Shown here in pieces: positions 1 to 9,164 of a DNA stretch of 64,000 bases (the stretch's first letter is position 1; each line of letters begins with the position of its first letter). Source of the DNA: JAISGQ01 sp045604965 (GTDB lineage Bacteria > Bacillota > Clostridia > Oscillospirales > Acutalibacteraceae); the NCBI GenBank assembly GCA_045604965.1, contig JAZUPB010000025.1:1-64000 (forward strand). The letters run 5' to 3'. The position numbers and the translations under genes are program-made. Below the pieces are notes generated by a model, which searched no databases, was not told where the DNA came from, and worked only from the letters and a program-made list of their open reading frames with translations.

Positions 1-1683
1 GCTCTCGGTCCCGTTGTTGTTGTATACCCCGAAGGCGTATTCTACAGCAATGTTACCGTTGAAGACGTTGAGACAATCGTTAAGGAGCATCTCCTTAAGG
101 GTCGTATCGTAGAGCGTCTTGTTTATGCTGACGTTCCCGCTGAGGTTAAGGAGAAGGCTGAGGCTGCAGGCAGACACACCTCTCTTAACGACACCAATTT
201 CTACCGCTCCCAGAAGAGAGTTGCTCTTCGTAACTGCGGTCTTATCAACCCTGAAGTAATCGATGAGTACATCGCTATGGACGGTTATCAGGCTCTCGGT
301 AAGGTTCTTACCGAAATGACTCCTGAGGAAGTTATCCAGGTAGTCAAGGATTCCGGACTTCGCGGTCGTGGCGGCGGCGGATTCCCCACCGGTCTTAAGT
401 GGAGCTTCGCAGCAGCTAACCAGGCAGACCAGAAGTATGTCTGCTGTAACGCTGACGAAGGCGACCCCGGTGCATTTATGGACCGTTCCATCCTCGAAGG
501 TGACCCCCACGCTGTTATCGAAGCAATGGCTATCGCAGGCTATGCTATCGGCGCAACCCAGGGTTACATCTACGTTCGTGCTGAGTACCCCATCGCTATC
601 CACAGACTCGAAGTTGCTATCGGTCAGGCTCGTGAGTACGGCCTCCTCGGCGAAGATATCTTCGGTACCGGCTTCAACTTCAACCTCGAGCTCCGCTTCG
701 GTGCAGGCGCATTCGTATGCGGTGAGGAGACCTCTCTTATGACCTCCATCGAGGGTAACCGCGGTGAGCCCAGACCTCGTCCTCCGTTCCCTGCTGTTAA
801 GGGTCTCTTCGGTAAGCCCACCGTTCTCAACAACGTTGAGTCCTATGCTAATATCCCCCAGATCATCCTCAAGGGCGGCAAGTGGTTTGCTTCTCTTGGA
901 AGCGAGAAGGCTGCAGGTACCAAGGTATTCGCTCTTGGCGGTAAGATCAACAACACCGGTCTCGTTGAGATCCCCATGGGTACTCCCCTTTCCACCGTTA
1001 TCAATGAAATCGGCGGCGGCGTAGCAAACGGCAAGAAGTTCAAGGCTGCACAGCTCGGCGGACCTTCCGGCGCTTGCGTACCTGCTGAATATATCGACAT
1101 TCCCCTTGATTACGATTCTCTCGCATCTATCGGCGCTATGATCGGCTCCGGCGGTCTTATCGTCATGGACGAGGACAACTGTATGGTTGATATCGCTAAG
1201 TTCTTCCTCGACTTCACTGTTGATGAGTCCTGCGGTAAGTGTACTCCCTGCCGTATCGGTACCAGAAGAATGTACGAGATCCTCGACAGAATCACCAAGG
1301 GTAAGGGTGAGATCGAAGATATCGAGAAGCTCGAAGAGCTCTGTATGTTCATCAAGACCAACTCCCTCTGCGGTCTCGGTCAGACTGCTCCCAACCCCGT
1401 TCTTTCTACTCTCCGTTTCTTCCGTGATGAGTATGTAGCTCACATTGTTGATAAGAAATGCCCTGCAGGCATCTGTAAGGATCTCCTTTCCTTCGTTGTT
1501 GATCAGGACAAGTGCATCGGCTGCGGACTCTGCGCTAAGAACTGCCCCGCTTCTGCTATCACCAGAACCGACTATATCGCACCGGGTCATAAGCTTGCTT
1601 CCTTTGCAATCGACACCGCTAAGTGCGTAAAGTGCGGTGTATGTATCGACAACTGTAAGTTCAAGGCAATCAGCAAGAACTAA
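1..1683 (+). CDS. hydB: Electron-bifurcating [FeFe]-hydrogenase subunit beta (NuoF-like), 5' partial
   Basis: The frame is open from base 1, so the start lies upstream of the window and 560 residues are visible. It is a NuoF-type flavoprotein that passes electrons between NADH, ferredoxin and the hydrogenase subunit in the cytoplasm. The visible N-terminus is the end of a thioredoxin-like ferredoxin domain. The FMN/NAD-binding stretch GRGGGGFPTGLKW follows, then the cysteine set ESCGKCTPCRIGTR with SLCGLGQ for a 4Fe-4S cluster. The C-terminus carries two ferredoxin motifs, CIGCGLCAKNCP and CVKCGVCIDNC. hydA starts 18 bases downstream, as in HydABC operons; a hydC would be expected upstream. 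Codon use is strongly biased (ctc, aac, cgt, gtt), which suggests high expression. Confidence 0.93.
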   Translation, partial: ALGPVVVVYPEGVFYSNVTVEDVETIVKEHLLKGRIVERLVYADVPAEVKEKAEAAGRHTSLNDTNFYRSQKRVALRNCGLINPEVIDEYIAMDGYQALGKVLTEMTPEEVIQVVKDSGLRGRGGGGFPTGLKWSFAAANQADQKYVCCNADEGDPGAFMDRSILEGDPHAVIEAMAIAGYAIGATQGYIYVRAEYPIAIHRLEVAIGQAREYGLLGEDIFGTGFNFNLELRFGAGAFVCGEETSLMTSIEGNRGEPRPRPPFPAVKGLFGKPTVLNNVESYANIPQIILKGGKWFASLGSEKAAGTKVFALGGKINNTGLVEIPMGTPLSTVINEIGGGVANGKKFKAAQLGGPSGACVPAEYIDIPLDYDSLASIGAMIGSGGLIVMDEDNCMVDIAKFFLDFTVDESCGKCTPCRIGTRRMYEILDRITKGKGEIEDIEKLEELCMFIKTNSLCGLGQTAPNPVLSTLRFFRDEYVAHIVDKKCPAGICKDLLSFVVDQDKCIGCGLCAKNCPASAITRTDYIAPGHKLASFAIDTAKCVKCGVCIDNCKFKAISKN

Positions 1684-1701
1684 GAAAGGAGTGTGCCTAT
1701 A

Positions 1702-3444
1702 ATGGAAAATATGATCAATGTAAAAATCAACGGTATTGATGTACAGGCTCCTGCCGGTTCTACCATTCTTGAGGCTGCACGTCTTGCCGGTATAGAGATT
1801 CCTACTCTCTGCTATCTTAAGGACATCAACGAGATCGGCGCTTGCCGTATGTGCGTTGTAGAAGTAAAGGGCGGCCGCGCTCCTGTTGCCGCTTGCGTAT
1901 ATCCCATCAACGAAGGTCTTGAGGTTTACACCAACACCGAGCTCATCAGAAAGAGCCGTAAGACCAACCTCGAGCTCATCCTTTCTGTACATAACAAGGC
2001 TTGCCTCTCCTGCGTACGCAGCACTGACTGCGAGCTCCAGAAGCTCTGCCGCGAGTACGGTGTTGAGGATGCTAACCGCTTTGCAGGTTCCGTTCCTCAG
2101 ACTGAGATCGACAACTCCACCTCTTATCTTGTAAGAGATAACTCCAAGTGCATCCTTTGCCGTCGTTGCGTAGGTGCATGTAATAACCAGTTTGTATCCG
2201 TCATCGGTGCTAACAACCGTGGTTTCGACACCGAGATCGGTTCTCCGTTCGAGGCTAAGCTCAATGATGTCGCTTGCGTAGCTTGCGGTCAGTGTATCGT
2301 AGCTTGCCCCACCGGTGCTCTCACCGAGAAGGACGATACCGACAAGGTCTTCGCTGCAATCAGCGATCCCTCCAAGCACGTTGTTGTTCACACCGCTCCC
2401 TCCATCCGTGCAACTCTCGGCGAGTGCTTCGGCATGGAGCCCGGTACTCTTGTCACCGGTAAGATGGCAGCTGCTCTTCGCAGACTTGGCTTTGACAAGG
2501 TATTTGATACCGACTTCGGCGCAGACCTCACCATCATGGAAGAAGGCACCGAGCTTCTCGGCAGAGTAAAGAACGGCGGCACTCTCCCCATGATCACCTC
2601 CTGCTCCCCCGGATGGATCAACTTCTGCGAGCACTACTATCCTGAGTTTATTCCCAACCTCTCTACCTGTAAGAGCCCCCAGCAGATGCAGGGTGCTATG
2701 ATAAAGACCTGGTATGCAGAGAAGAACGGCATTGATCCCAAGGATATCGTTTCCGTTGCTATCATGCCCTGTACCGCTAAGAAGTTCGAGTGCGGCAGAG
2801 ACGAAATGGCAGCAGCTGGTTATGCTGATGTTGATTACGCTCTTACCACCCGTGAGCTTGCTCGTATGATCGAGCGCGCAGGCATTAAGTTCAACACCCT
2901 CCCCGATGAGGACTTCGATCCTATCCTCGGCGAGTCCACCGGTGCTGCAGTTATCTTCGGTACCACCGGCGGTGTTATGGAAGCAGCTCTCCGTACCGCA
3001 GTTGAAGTTCTCGAGAACAAGACTGTCGAGCCTATCGAGTACACCGAGGTTCGTGGTATGGAAGGCATCAAGTTTGCCGCATACGATGCAGGCGGAATCA
3101 CCGTTAAGACTGCTGTCTGCTCCGGTCTTTCCAACGCTGCTAAGCTCCTTGATATGGTCAAGGCAGGCGAAGTTGAGCTTCACTTCATTGAGGTTATGTG
3201 CTGCCCCGGCGGCTGCATCAACGGCGGCGGTCAGCCCATCCAGCCCGCTTCTGTACGCAACACTGTAGACCTCAAGGCTCTCCGTGCTGCTGCACTTTAT
3301 CGCGAGGATGAGGGTAAGGCTCTCCGTAAGTCTCACGAGAACCCTGCAATCAAGAAGGCATACGCTGAGTACCTCGGCGAGCCCAACGGTCACAAGGCTC
3401 ATGAGATCCTCCACACTCACTACACCGCAAAGACCAGATATTAA
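1702..3444 (+). CDS. hydA: [FeFe]-hydrogenase catalytic subunit
   Basis: It reduces protons to H2, using electrons from NADH and ferredoxin in complex with HydB. In order there is an N-terminal 2Fe-2S domain (cysteines near 37, 48, 51), a His-Cys cluster segment (HNKACLSC...CELQKLC), two 4Fe-4S motifs (CILCRRCVGACN, CVACGQCIVACP) and the H-cluster domain. All three signatures are present: TSCSPGW near residue 300, MPCTAKKFE near 355 and MCCPGGCINGGGQP near 500. Length is 580 aa. I chose ATG 1702 over GTG 1693 because AAAGGAG at 1685-1691 lies 10 bases before the ATG but only 1 base before the GTG. A strong terminator follows, so this is the last gene of the hyd operon. Confidence 0.96.
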   Translation: MENMINVKINGIDVQAPAGSTILEAARLAGIEIPTLCYLKDINEIGACRMCVVEVKGGRAPVAACVYPINEGLEVYTNTELIRKSRKTNLELILSVHNKACLSCVRSTDCELQKLCREYGVEDANRFAGSVPQTEIDNSTSYLVRDNSKCILCRRCVGACNNQFVSVIGANNRGFDTEIGSPFEAKLNDVACVACGQCIVACPTGALTEKDDTDKVFAAISDPSKHVVVHTAPSIRATLGECFGMEPGTLVTGKMAAALRRLGFDKVFDTDFGADLTIMEEGTELLGRVKNGGTLPMITSCSPGWINFCEHYYPEFIPNLSTCKSPQQMQGAMIKTWYAEKNGIDPKDIVSVAIMPCTAKKFECGRDEMAAAGYADVDYALTTRELARMIERAGIKFNTLPDEDFDPILGESTGAAVIFGTTGGVMEAALRTAVEVLENKTVEPIEYTEVRGMEGIKFAAYDAGGITVKTAVCSGLSNAAKLLDMVKAGEVELHFIEVMCCPGGCINGGGQPIQPASVRNTVDLKALRAAALYREDEGKALRKSHENPAIKKAYAEYLGEPNGHKAHEILHTHYTAKTRY

Positions 3445-3457
3445 TTGATCTGACTGA

Positions 3458-3495
3458 GGGGAGAATATTGCAACGGCAATATTCTCCCCCTGTTT
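3458..3495 (+). terminator. Rho-independent terminator of the hyd operon
   Basis: A perfect 14-bp stem (GGGGAGAATATTGC with GCAATATTCTCCCC) has an AACG loop and is followed by TGTTTTG. It lies 13 bases after the hydA stop codon. Confidence 0.9.
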
Positions 3496-3520
3496 TGATT
3501 ATACAGGACGGTGAACGAAA

Positions 3521-4069
3521 ATGTATGTGCAGACAGGAACAGTCGAGAAAAAAGTCAGGCAGATATGGGCAGGGAGACATACATGCGGAAGGTGCGAGTG
3601 CGAAACGGAAAAGCACCTGTATAAAAGCGTGATAACGGCGTATGCCTTTGTGCCGATATTTGAATACACAGGCGGTTATCTGATTGTGTGTGACAGATGC
3701 GGTACAGTAAAAGCCATAAGCAAAAAGAGCTATAAGGCTATTGAAAAGAGACAGAAAGAGCTGATGAAAAACCGTAAGTTTCCGCACAGGGTACTTGAAA
3801 GGGATTACAGCGCACAGGCGCTGGGGCTGAAAAAGAAGACTGTGGGGCTTATAGCCGCTCTGATATGGATAGCAGTGGTTGCAGTGTTTTTTTACTTTGC
3901 TGCAGGCGATTTTTCTGCGCTGAGCGGTGCGGCTATCGGCGTTATGTCGGTATGGTTCGTAATATTTATGATTCCTGCAGCCGTTGCAGCGGTGAAATTT
4001 ACAAAGGCTTACAGACTGTATGCAATGGCGAAAAATCTGCTTAAATATCCTGATGTGACCGCAGACTGA
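3521..4069 (+). CDS. Zinc-ribbon membrane protein, unknown function
   Basis: I do not recognise this 182-aa protein beyond its layout. Two cysteine pairs (C22/C25 and C57/C60) flank a hydrophobic stretch, as in a zinc ribbon. Two membrane segments follow near residues 107-127 and 136-158. The ribbon side is basic and probably cytoplasmic. The ribosome site before ATG 3521 is weak, but the frame has no better start. It sits between the hydrogenase terminator and another small membrane protein, so it belongs to a separate transcription unit. Confidence 0.7.
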   Translation: MYVQTGTVEKKVRQIWAGRHTCGRCECETEKHLYKSVITAYAFVPIFEYTGGYLIVCDRCGTVKAISKKSYKAIEKRQKELMKNRKFPHRVLERDYSAQALGLKKKTVGLIAALIWIAVVAVFFYFAAGDFSALSGAAIGVMSVWFVIFMIPAAVAAVKFTKAYRLYAMAKNLLKYPDVTAD

Positions 4070-4108
4070 TAAATGCTCGCAGGGGTATGTGATAAAAGGA
4101 GTGAGGGA

Positions 4109-4564
4109 ATGGAAAGACAGGAGAAAAAGCTGAAAATCGAACGATTTCTCATAAACTTATCGTTGAATCTATCTGCGTTATTACCTGCTGTATTATTTGT
4201 GGCGGCGGCTTATCTGGGCTTGGACCATCACATCGCTTTTATTCTTACACTGGTTTACTTTGCCGCAGCAGCCACAGTGCCGATGGTTATAAACATAATT
4301 TACTGTCATAAAAACTCGGTACACTGCTTTGTCCATTGGTGGGCGATAATGACAGCCGTTTCCATTGTGGGCTTTTTTGTAATTTTCATGACTGCGTCAG
4401 AAAAATTAGGGCTGGAGCCAACAGGCGCAGCCGCCATGGCTGTTCTGGCGATTTTTACCGCAGGATTTATATTTCTCGAATCACTGATATATCAGACCGT
4501 ACTTATAATCAGATTTCTTAAAAGAAAATCACAGCCCCAAAAAGCGCCCTCTGATGAGGTGTAA
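4109..4564 (+). CDS. Small four-helix membrane protein, unknown function
   Basis: This 151-aa protein has about four hydrophobic segments, a basic N-terminus (MERQEKKLKIE) and a basic C-terminal tail (RFLKRKSQPQK). I recognise no family. The open frame reaches back to ATG 4073, but GGAG at 4098-4101 lies 7 bases before ATG 4109, which I take as the start. It follows the zinc-ribbon membrane gene by about 40 bases and may be cotranscribed with it. Confidence 0.65.
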   Translation: MERQEKKLKIERFLINLSLNLSALLPAVLFVAAAYLGLDHHIAFILTLVYFAAAATVPMVINIIYCHKNSVHCFVHWWAIMTAVSIVGFFVIFMTASEKLGLEPTGAAAMAVLAIFTAGFIFLESLIYQTVLIIRFLKRKSQPQKAPSDEV

Positions 4565-4627
4565 ATATTCAGGAATCAAACCGATCTTTCCGCACATACT
4601 ATCAAAAAACCGAAAGAAGGAAAATTC

Positions 4628-5851
4628 ATGGCGACACACAGAATCACAGACAACGTATACTCCGTAGGCGTGGGAGACCCCAACCGCCGAACCTTTGATA
4701 TAGTGATGAAGTCGCCCTACGGCACGACTTATAATTCCTACCTTATAACAAGCGGAAAAACGGTGCTGGTGGACACCGCACCCGAAGAGTTCTGGGACGA
4801 TTACCGCTATAATGTGGGCTGTCTGTGCGATTTTTCCGATATAGACTATATAGTTATAAATCACACCGAGCCTGACCATTCGGGCTGTATTAAAAAGATT
4901 CTCGATTACGCACCCGATGCGGTCATTGTCTGCACAGCAATCGGAAAGAAATTCCTCCGTCAGCAGATCAATCGTGATTTCAAGTGTATTACAGTAAAGG
5001 ACGGGGATACCCTCGACATCGGCAGAGACACCCTGCATTTTGTTGTGACCCCCATGCTTCACTGGCCCGACTCCATGATGGTGCGCCTTGAAAAGGAAGG
5101 CGTGCTTTGTTCCTGTGATATGTTCGGTGCTCATTATTGCGAAATGACTATGTTTGACGAGCATATCCCCGAAAAAATGAAAGAAAAATACCGTACCCAG
5201 ACGGTGCGGTATTATGAAGATATATTCTCGCCCTTCTCCTTCTTTGTCCGTCAGGCACTGGACAAAATAAAGCCCTTTGCAGGAAAGCTTCAGGCAATCT
5301 GCCCCAGCCACGGACCTGTGATAGTCGAAGGGGTAAAGGAAATTATAAAGGACTACAAAAAGCTCAGCGCACAGCCGAAGCAGAGCGACAATACGGAGAT
5401 CGCTGTTGTATATGCATCTGCTCACGGATGCACCGAGCGTATGGCAAAAGCGGCGGCAGAGGAAGTTGAAAAGCTGGGTGCTGTGGCAACACTTTATGAC
5501 CTTTCCGACACAGAGCAGGAGCAGAACTGCGCGGCAGGCATAGGACGCGCAGACGGTTTGCTGTTCGGTACAACAACAATAAACTGCAATGCGCCGGCGC
5601 CTGTCTGGCGAGTAATTTCTCAGATCGATGTATACTCGATCAGTGCAAAGCCGGCAGGAGTGTTCGGCTCATACGGCTGGAGCGGAGAGGGAGTGTCAGC
5701 ACTTTCCGATGTGCTCGGCAGTATGAGATTCAAGCTGGTGAGAAAAGAGCCGGTCAAGAGCGTTTTTGAGGCTGATAAAGAGACTCTGAGCGCTGTTTGT
5801 GAGCTTGCAAAAGAAGTATTCGAAATAGCAAAAGAGACAGAGCATATATAG
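4628..5851 (+). CDS. fprA: A-type flavoprotein (flavodiiron protein, FprA family)
   Basis: The family reduces O2 or NO with electrons from reduced rubredoxin or F420 and protects anaerobes; this is known for the family, and the substrate here is not visible. Residues 1-250 form the metallo-beta-lactamase-like diiron domain, with ligands H79, E81, D83 and H84 in HTEPDHSG. From about residue 255 there is a flavodoxin domain whose FMN loop is ASAHGCTERMA. At 407 aa it matches the basic two-domain type without a rubredoxin or reductase extension. A GAAGGA ribosome site precedes the ATG, and a hairpin follows the stop. Confidence 0.93.
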   Translation: MATHRITDNVYSVGVGDPNRRTFDIVMKSPYGTTYNSYLITSGKTVLVDTAPEEFWDDYRYNVGCLCDFSDIDYIVINHTEPDHSGCIKKILDYAPDAVIVCTAIGKKFLRQQINRDFKCITVKDGDTLDIGRDTLHFVVTPMLHWPDSMMVRLEKEGVLCSCDMFGAHYCEMTMFDEHIPEKMKEKYRTQTVRYYEDIFSPFSFFVRQALDKIKPFAGKLQAICPSHGPVIVEGVKEIIKDYKKLSAQPKQSDNTEIAVVYASAHGCTERMAKAAAEEVEKLGAVATLYDLSDTEQEQNCAAGIGRADGLLFGTTTINCNAPAPVWRVISQIDVYSISAKPAGVFGSYGWSGEGVSALSDVLGSMRFKLVRKEPVKSVFEADKETLSAVCELAKEVFEIAKETEHI

Positions 5852-5862
5852 TATATGAGATA

Positions 5863-5893
5863 AAACACCGCAGTGAAAATCGCTGCGGTGTTT
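5863..5893 (+). terminator. Terminator after fprA
   Basis: The stem AAACACCGCAG / CTGCGGTGTTT ends in TTT. It is the only hairpin between fprA and the next promoter. The T-run is short, so termination may be partial. Confidence 0.65.
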
Positions 5894-5905
5894 CTGTATA
5901 CAATA

Positions 5906-5920
5906 TCAACCTGTGGTTGA
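5906..5920. promoter_or_regulatory. Palindromic operator TCAACC-tgt-GGTTGA over the -35 box
   Basis: Perfect 6-bp arms are separated by 3 bases, and the site overlaps the -35 hexamer. The first gene downstream begins with an XRE helix-turn-helix, so autorepression by that domain is the simplest inference. Confidence 0.6.
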
Positions 5921-5945
5921 CTTTGCGTTTCTTTCAGATTAAAAT
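5917..5945 (+). promoter_or_regulatory. Promoter of the HTH-serine dehydratase operon
   Basis: TTGACT (5917-5922) and TAAAAT (5940-5945) are separated by 17 bases. The -35 box overlaps the right arm of a palindrome. Confidence 0.7.
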
Positions 5946-5992
5946 ATAAGGAGATGATCTTTACAGCAAAAAACATAATCGAGGTGCCGGAA

Positions 5993-7429
5993 ATGGAAGA
6001 AAACAGAGTTGCGGAAAGACTTATACAGCTTCGCAAAGCAGCAGGAATGTCACAGGATAAGCTAGGAGAGCAGCTTGGCATCAGTAACAGAGCGGTATCA
6101 AAATGGGAAAAGGGACTGACAATGCCGTCTGTACAGAATTTCATAAGGCTTTCCAAGATTTTCAACGTTCCGATTGAACACTTTTTTGCAGAGCAGACAG
6201 CATCAAAAGCTGATATAGCACCTCAGGGAATGGAATCTCTCAATGAGCTTTACAAGATCGGCAGAGGACCGTCCAGCTCACACACGATGGGACCTGAGCG
6301 CGCGTGCCTGATTTTCAAGGATAGAAATCCCAATGCTGATAAATTCAAGGTTATCCTCTATGGCTCTCTTGCAAAAACAGGAAAAGGTCACGGAACGGAC
6401 ACCGTAATAGAAAAAACACTTGCTCCGACTCCCTGTGAAATCGAATTTGATCTTGTTGAGGTCACTGTCACGCACCCGAATACGTTGGAGATATTCGCCT
6501 ACGAGAACGGAAAGCAGACAGACTATGCAAAGGTGTACAGTGTCGGAGGCGGACGCATAGTTTTTGCAGGGGATGATGCGGTAAAAGCTCCTGTTGTTTA
6601 TGAAAAGACAAAGTTTTCTGACATTGCGGAATATTGCACAGATAATAATATAAGACTGTATGAATACGCAGAAGAGGTGGAGGGCAGAGATGCTCTTCGC
6701 GAGTATATGCATACGATATGGGACGCAATGAAAACCTCCGTAAAGGAAGGATTGAAAGCATCAGGAGTACTTCCCGGCGGACTTGAGCTGCAGAAAAAGG
6801 CAAAGTACCTTTACAATATGCAGCATATAGACGAAAAGCCGGAGACAAAAGAGGGCCGGTTGGTCTGCTCATATGCATTTGCCGTCAGTGAGCAGAACGC
6901 CTCAGGCGAGCGAATAGTCACCGCCCCCACCTGCGGTGCGGCAGGCGTACTTCCTGCGGTAATGTATTACCAGCAGAAAAAGAACGGCTTTTCCGATGAT
7001 GAGATAATAAATGCACTTATAACAGGCGGCATTATAGGCAACCTCGTCAAGACGAATGCGTCCATTTCGGGCGCAGAGTGCGGATGTCAGGCAGAAGTTG
7101 GAACAGCCTGCGCTATGGCGGCAGCAGCGCTGGCAGAGCTTTTCGGCTTGAATTTTGACAAGATAGAGTACGCAGCTGAGATAGCGATTGAGCATCATCT
7201 GGGACTTACCTGCGATCCGATATGCGGTCTAGTGCAGATACCCTGTATCGAGCGCAATGCTGTAGCCGCAATGAGAGCGATAAATGCAGTAAACCTTGCA
7301 AGTTTCCTCAGTGACACCCGAAAGATATCTCTTGACAGAGTTATAATTACTATGAAAGAAACAGGACAGGACCTTGCCGCTCAGTACAGAGAAACCAGTG
7401 AAGGCGGTCTTGCAAACATAAAGCTTTAA
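5993..7429 (+). CDS. XRE-family HTH domain fused to iron-sulfur L-serine dehydratase
   Basis: Residues 1-65 are a Cro/CI-type HTH (LRKAAGMSQDKLGEQLGISNRAVSKWEKG). From about residue 80 the rest is a complete single-chain L-serine ammonia-lyase, serine to pyruvate and ammonia. The beta domain starts ESLNELYKIGRGPSSSHTMG; the alpha domain has SGVLPGGLELQKKA, TAPTCGAAGVLPA, ECGCQAEVG and TCDPICG, the last two supplying cysteines for the 4Fe-4S cluster. ATG 5993 has GAGGTG 6 bases upstream, whereas ATG 5954 abuts its AAGGAG. The join is in one uninterrupted frame, with a linker near residues 65-80. It heads an operon with the HAD-pectinesterase gene 24 bases downstream. A palindrome sits on its promoter. 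Confidence 0.9.
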   Translation: MEENRVAERLIQLRKAAGMSQDKLGEQLGISNRAVSKWEKGLTMPSVQNFIRLSKIFNVPIEHFFAEQTASKADIAPQGMESLNELYKIGRGPSSSHTMGPERACLIFKDRNPNADKFKVILYGSLAKTGKGHGTDTVIEKTLAPTPCEIEFDLVEVTVTHPNTLEIFAYENGKQTDYAKVYSVGGGRIVFAGDDAVKAPVVYEKTKFSDIAEYCTDNNIRLYEYAEEVEGRDALREYMHTIWDAMKTSVKEGLKASGVLPGGLELQKKAKYLYNMQHIDEKPETKEGRLVCSYAFAVSEQNASGERIVTAPTCGAAGVLPAVMYYQQKKNGFSDDEIINALITGGIIGNLVKTNASISGAECGCQAEVGTACAMAAAALAELFGLNFDKIEYAAEIAIEHHLGLTCDPICGLVQIPCIERNAVAAMRAINAVNLASFLSDTRKISLDRVIITMKETGQDLAAQYRETSEGGLANIKL

Positions 7430-7453
7430 CCAATCTGCAAAGGGGGCAGAAAA

Positions 7454-9106
7454 ATGAAATACAGACTTGTTGCCAGCGATATGGACGGCACACTTCTGAC
7501 AACAGATAAGAAAATATCCGCAAGAAATTTTGAGGCAATACGCCGAGCATCGGAAATGGGTTGCTTATTCTGCCTGTGCACAGGCAGAACACTGGTGGGA
7601 ATATCCTCCTATGTAAAGGAGCTGGGTATCGATTCGCCTATCATTTCCGCAAACGGAGCGGTAGTCGCAATGCCCGACGGTGAAATTCTGTATGAGTTTG
7701 AAATGTCGTCAGAATCAGCAAGAACGCTGTATGGATATGCAAAGAAGCTGGATGTTACAGTGTGTTTGTGGTCAAAGAATCTGCTTTATGCAAACCGTAT
7801 AGATAGATATGTGGAACATTATGAAAAGGTAATGGGTGTGAAAGCGGAGCTTTTTGACAATATAGAGCCGATCGTTGAAAAGGGAGTTCTAAAAATGATA
7901 TGGTATGCAGAGCCTGAGCGTATGCCTGAGCTGCACGCCTTTTTGCAGGAGAACTGTCCGAAAGACAACAACTGGGCAAATTCCACTCCGAGAATGATAG
8001 AATTCAATGATGTGCGCACCTCAAAAGCCACAGCGATGGCATATATCGGCGAAAAGTACGGCATAAAGCAGGAAGAAATGATTGCGATCGGCGACAATTA
8101 CAATGACCTGCCTATGCTTGAATACGCAGGGCTTTCCGTAGCGATGGGAAACGCGCCTGACGAAATCAAAGAAAAGAGCGATTTTGTAACTGACACAAAT
8201 GACAATGACGGTGTCGGAAAAGCACTTGAGCGCTTTGTTGTTTCTCCTTTGGGAACATACATTGCAGAAAGAATAGAAAAAGGCGAGACGGATATCGTAC
8301 TTCCCGAAGGAGTTTTCAGTGAAAAGCTGCACATAGAAGCAGAAAGTCTGAAGATTACGGGCAGCAAAACTGTGATCTCCTACGGTGACTATGCCAAAAA
8401 GCCGCATAACGAAGACGAGCTTTACGGAACTTTCCGCAGCTATTCTGCTTTTTTTAGGGCAGATTTTTTAAGGCTTGAAAATCTGACAATTGAAAACACC
8501 GCAGGAGTGGGTGAAGAAGCAGGGCAGGCGATAGCTGCGTATTTTGACTGCCGTAAGGCACATATCAAAAACTGTACTTTCCGAGGCTATCAGGACACTG
8601 TATTTACTGCGCCGCTGCCCGAAAAGCCCGTTATTCCCAATTCGTTCAAAGGGCCAAATGACGGACTGGCTCGAAATCCCTCCCTTATGTACTTTGAAAA
8701 CTGCGTTATTGAGGGAGATGTGGACTTTATTTTCGGTGGGGCCTGCGCAGTGTTTGAAAACTGCGAGATAAGATCGCTGAGAAAAGGATATGTATCAGCA
8801 CCATCTACGCCAAAAGAGCAGAAATACGGCTTCATATTCAAAAACTGCCGCTTTACGGGGCAGGGAGATACATATATAGCTCGTCCCTGGCGAAAAGACG
8901 GAGCCTGTCTTATAATGGAATGCGAAACAAGTGAGCATATTTTGCCTGAGCTCTGGCACGACTGGGATAATGAAGAAAAAAGGGAAAACTGCCGCTTTTA
9001 TTCGGATATTCCTTCTTCTGTACCTTTCGGAAAACTTCTTGCAGACGATGCAAAGGCAGAAGCGGAAGAGTTTATTTCTCAGGTAAAAGCAATGCTAAAG
9101 GCTTGA
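7454..9106 (+). CDS. Fusion of Cof-type HAD phosphatase and pectin methylesterase (CE8)
   Basis: Residues 1-265 are a Cof/HAD-IIB phosphatase, with nucleophile motif DMDGT (D9, D11) and a GDNYND motif (D214, D218). Residues 270-550 are a CE8 pectinesterase beta-helix with its catalytic set: GQAIA (Q358), GYQDT (D381), DVDFIFG (D424) and ARPWR (R477). The frame is continuous, so this is a true fusion as read. No signal peptide is present, so the esterase would act in the cytoplasm on imported methylated oligogalacturonides. CE8 enzymes remove methyl groups from galacturonate carboxyls; the HAD substrate is unknown. AAAGGGGG precedes the ATG. It is probably cotranscribed with the serine dehydratase fusion and lies near the galacturonate locus. 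Confidence 0.9.
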   Translation: MKYRLVASDMDGTLLTTDKKISARNFEAIRRASEMGCLFCLCTGRTLVGISSYVKELGIDSPIISANGAVVAMPDGEILYEFEMSSESARTLYGYAKKLDVTVCLWSKNLLYANRIDRYVEHYEKVMGVKAELFDNIEPIVEKGVLKMIWYAEPERMPELHAFLQENCPKDNNWANSTPRMIEFNDVRTSKATAMAYIGEKYGIKQEEMIAIGDNYNDLPMLEYAGLSVAMGNAPDEIKEKSDFVTDTNDNDGVGKALERFVVSPLGTYIAERIEKGETDIVLPEGVFSEKLHIEAESLKITGSKTVISYGDYAKKPHNEDELYGTFRSYSAFFRADFLRLENLTIENTAGVGEEAGQAIAAYFDCRKAHIKNCTFRGYQDTVFTAPLPEKPVIPNSFKGPNDGLARNPSLMYFENCVIEGDVDFIFGGACAVFENCEIRSLRKGYVSAPSTPKEQKYGFIFKNCRFTGQGDTYIARPWRKDGACLIMECETSEHILPELWHDWDNEEKRENCRFYSDIPSSVPFGKLLADDAKAEAEEFISQVKAMLKA

Positions 9107-9164
9107 AATTTATAGCTGCAGTTTTATAATTTAATAAAAGCCCAATATGATAGGAGATATAGAT

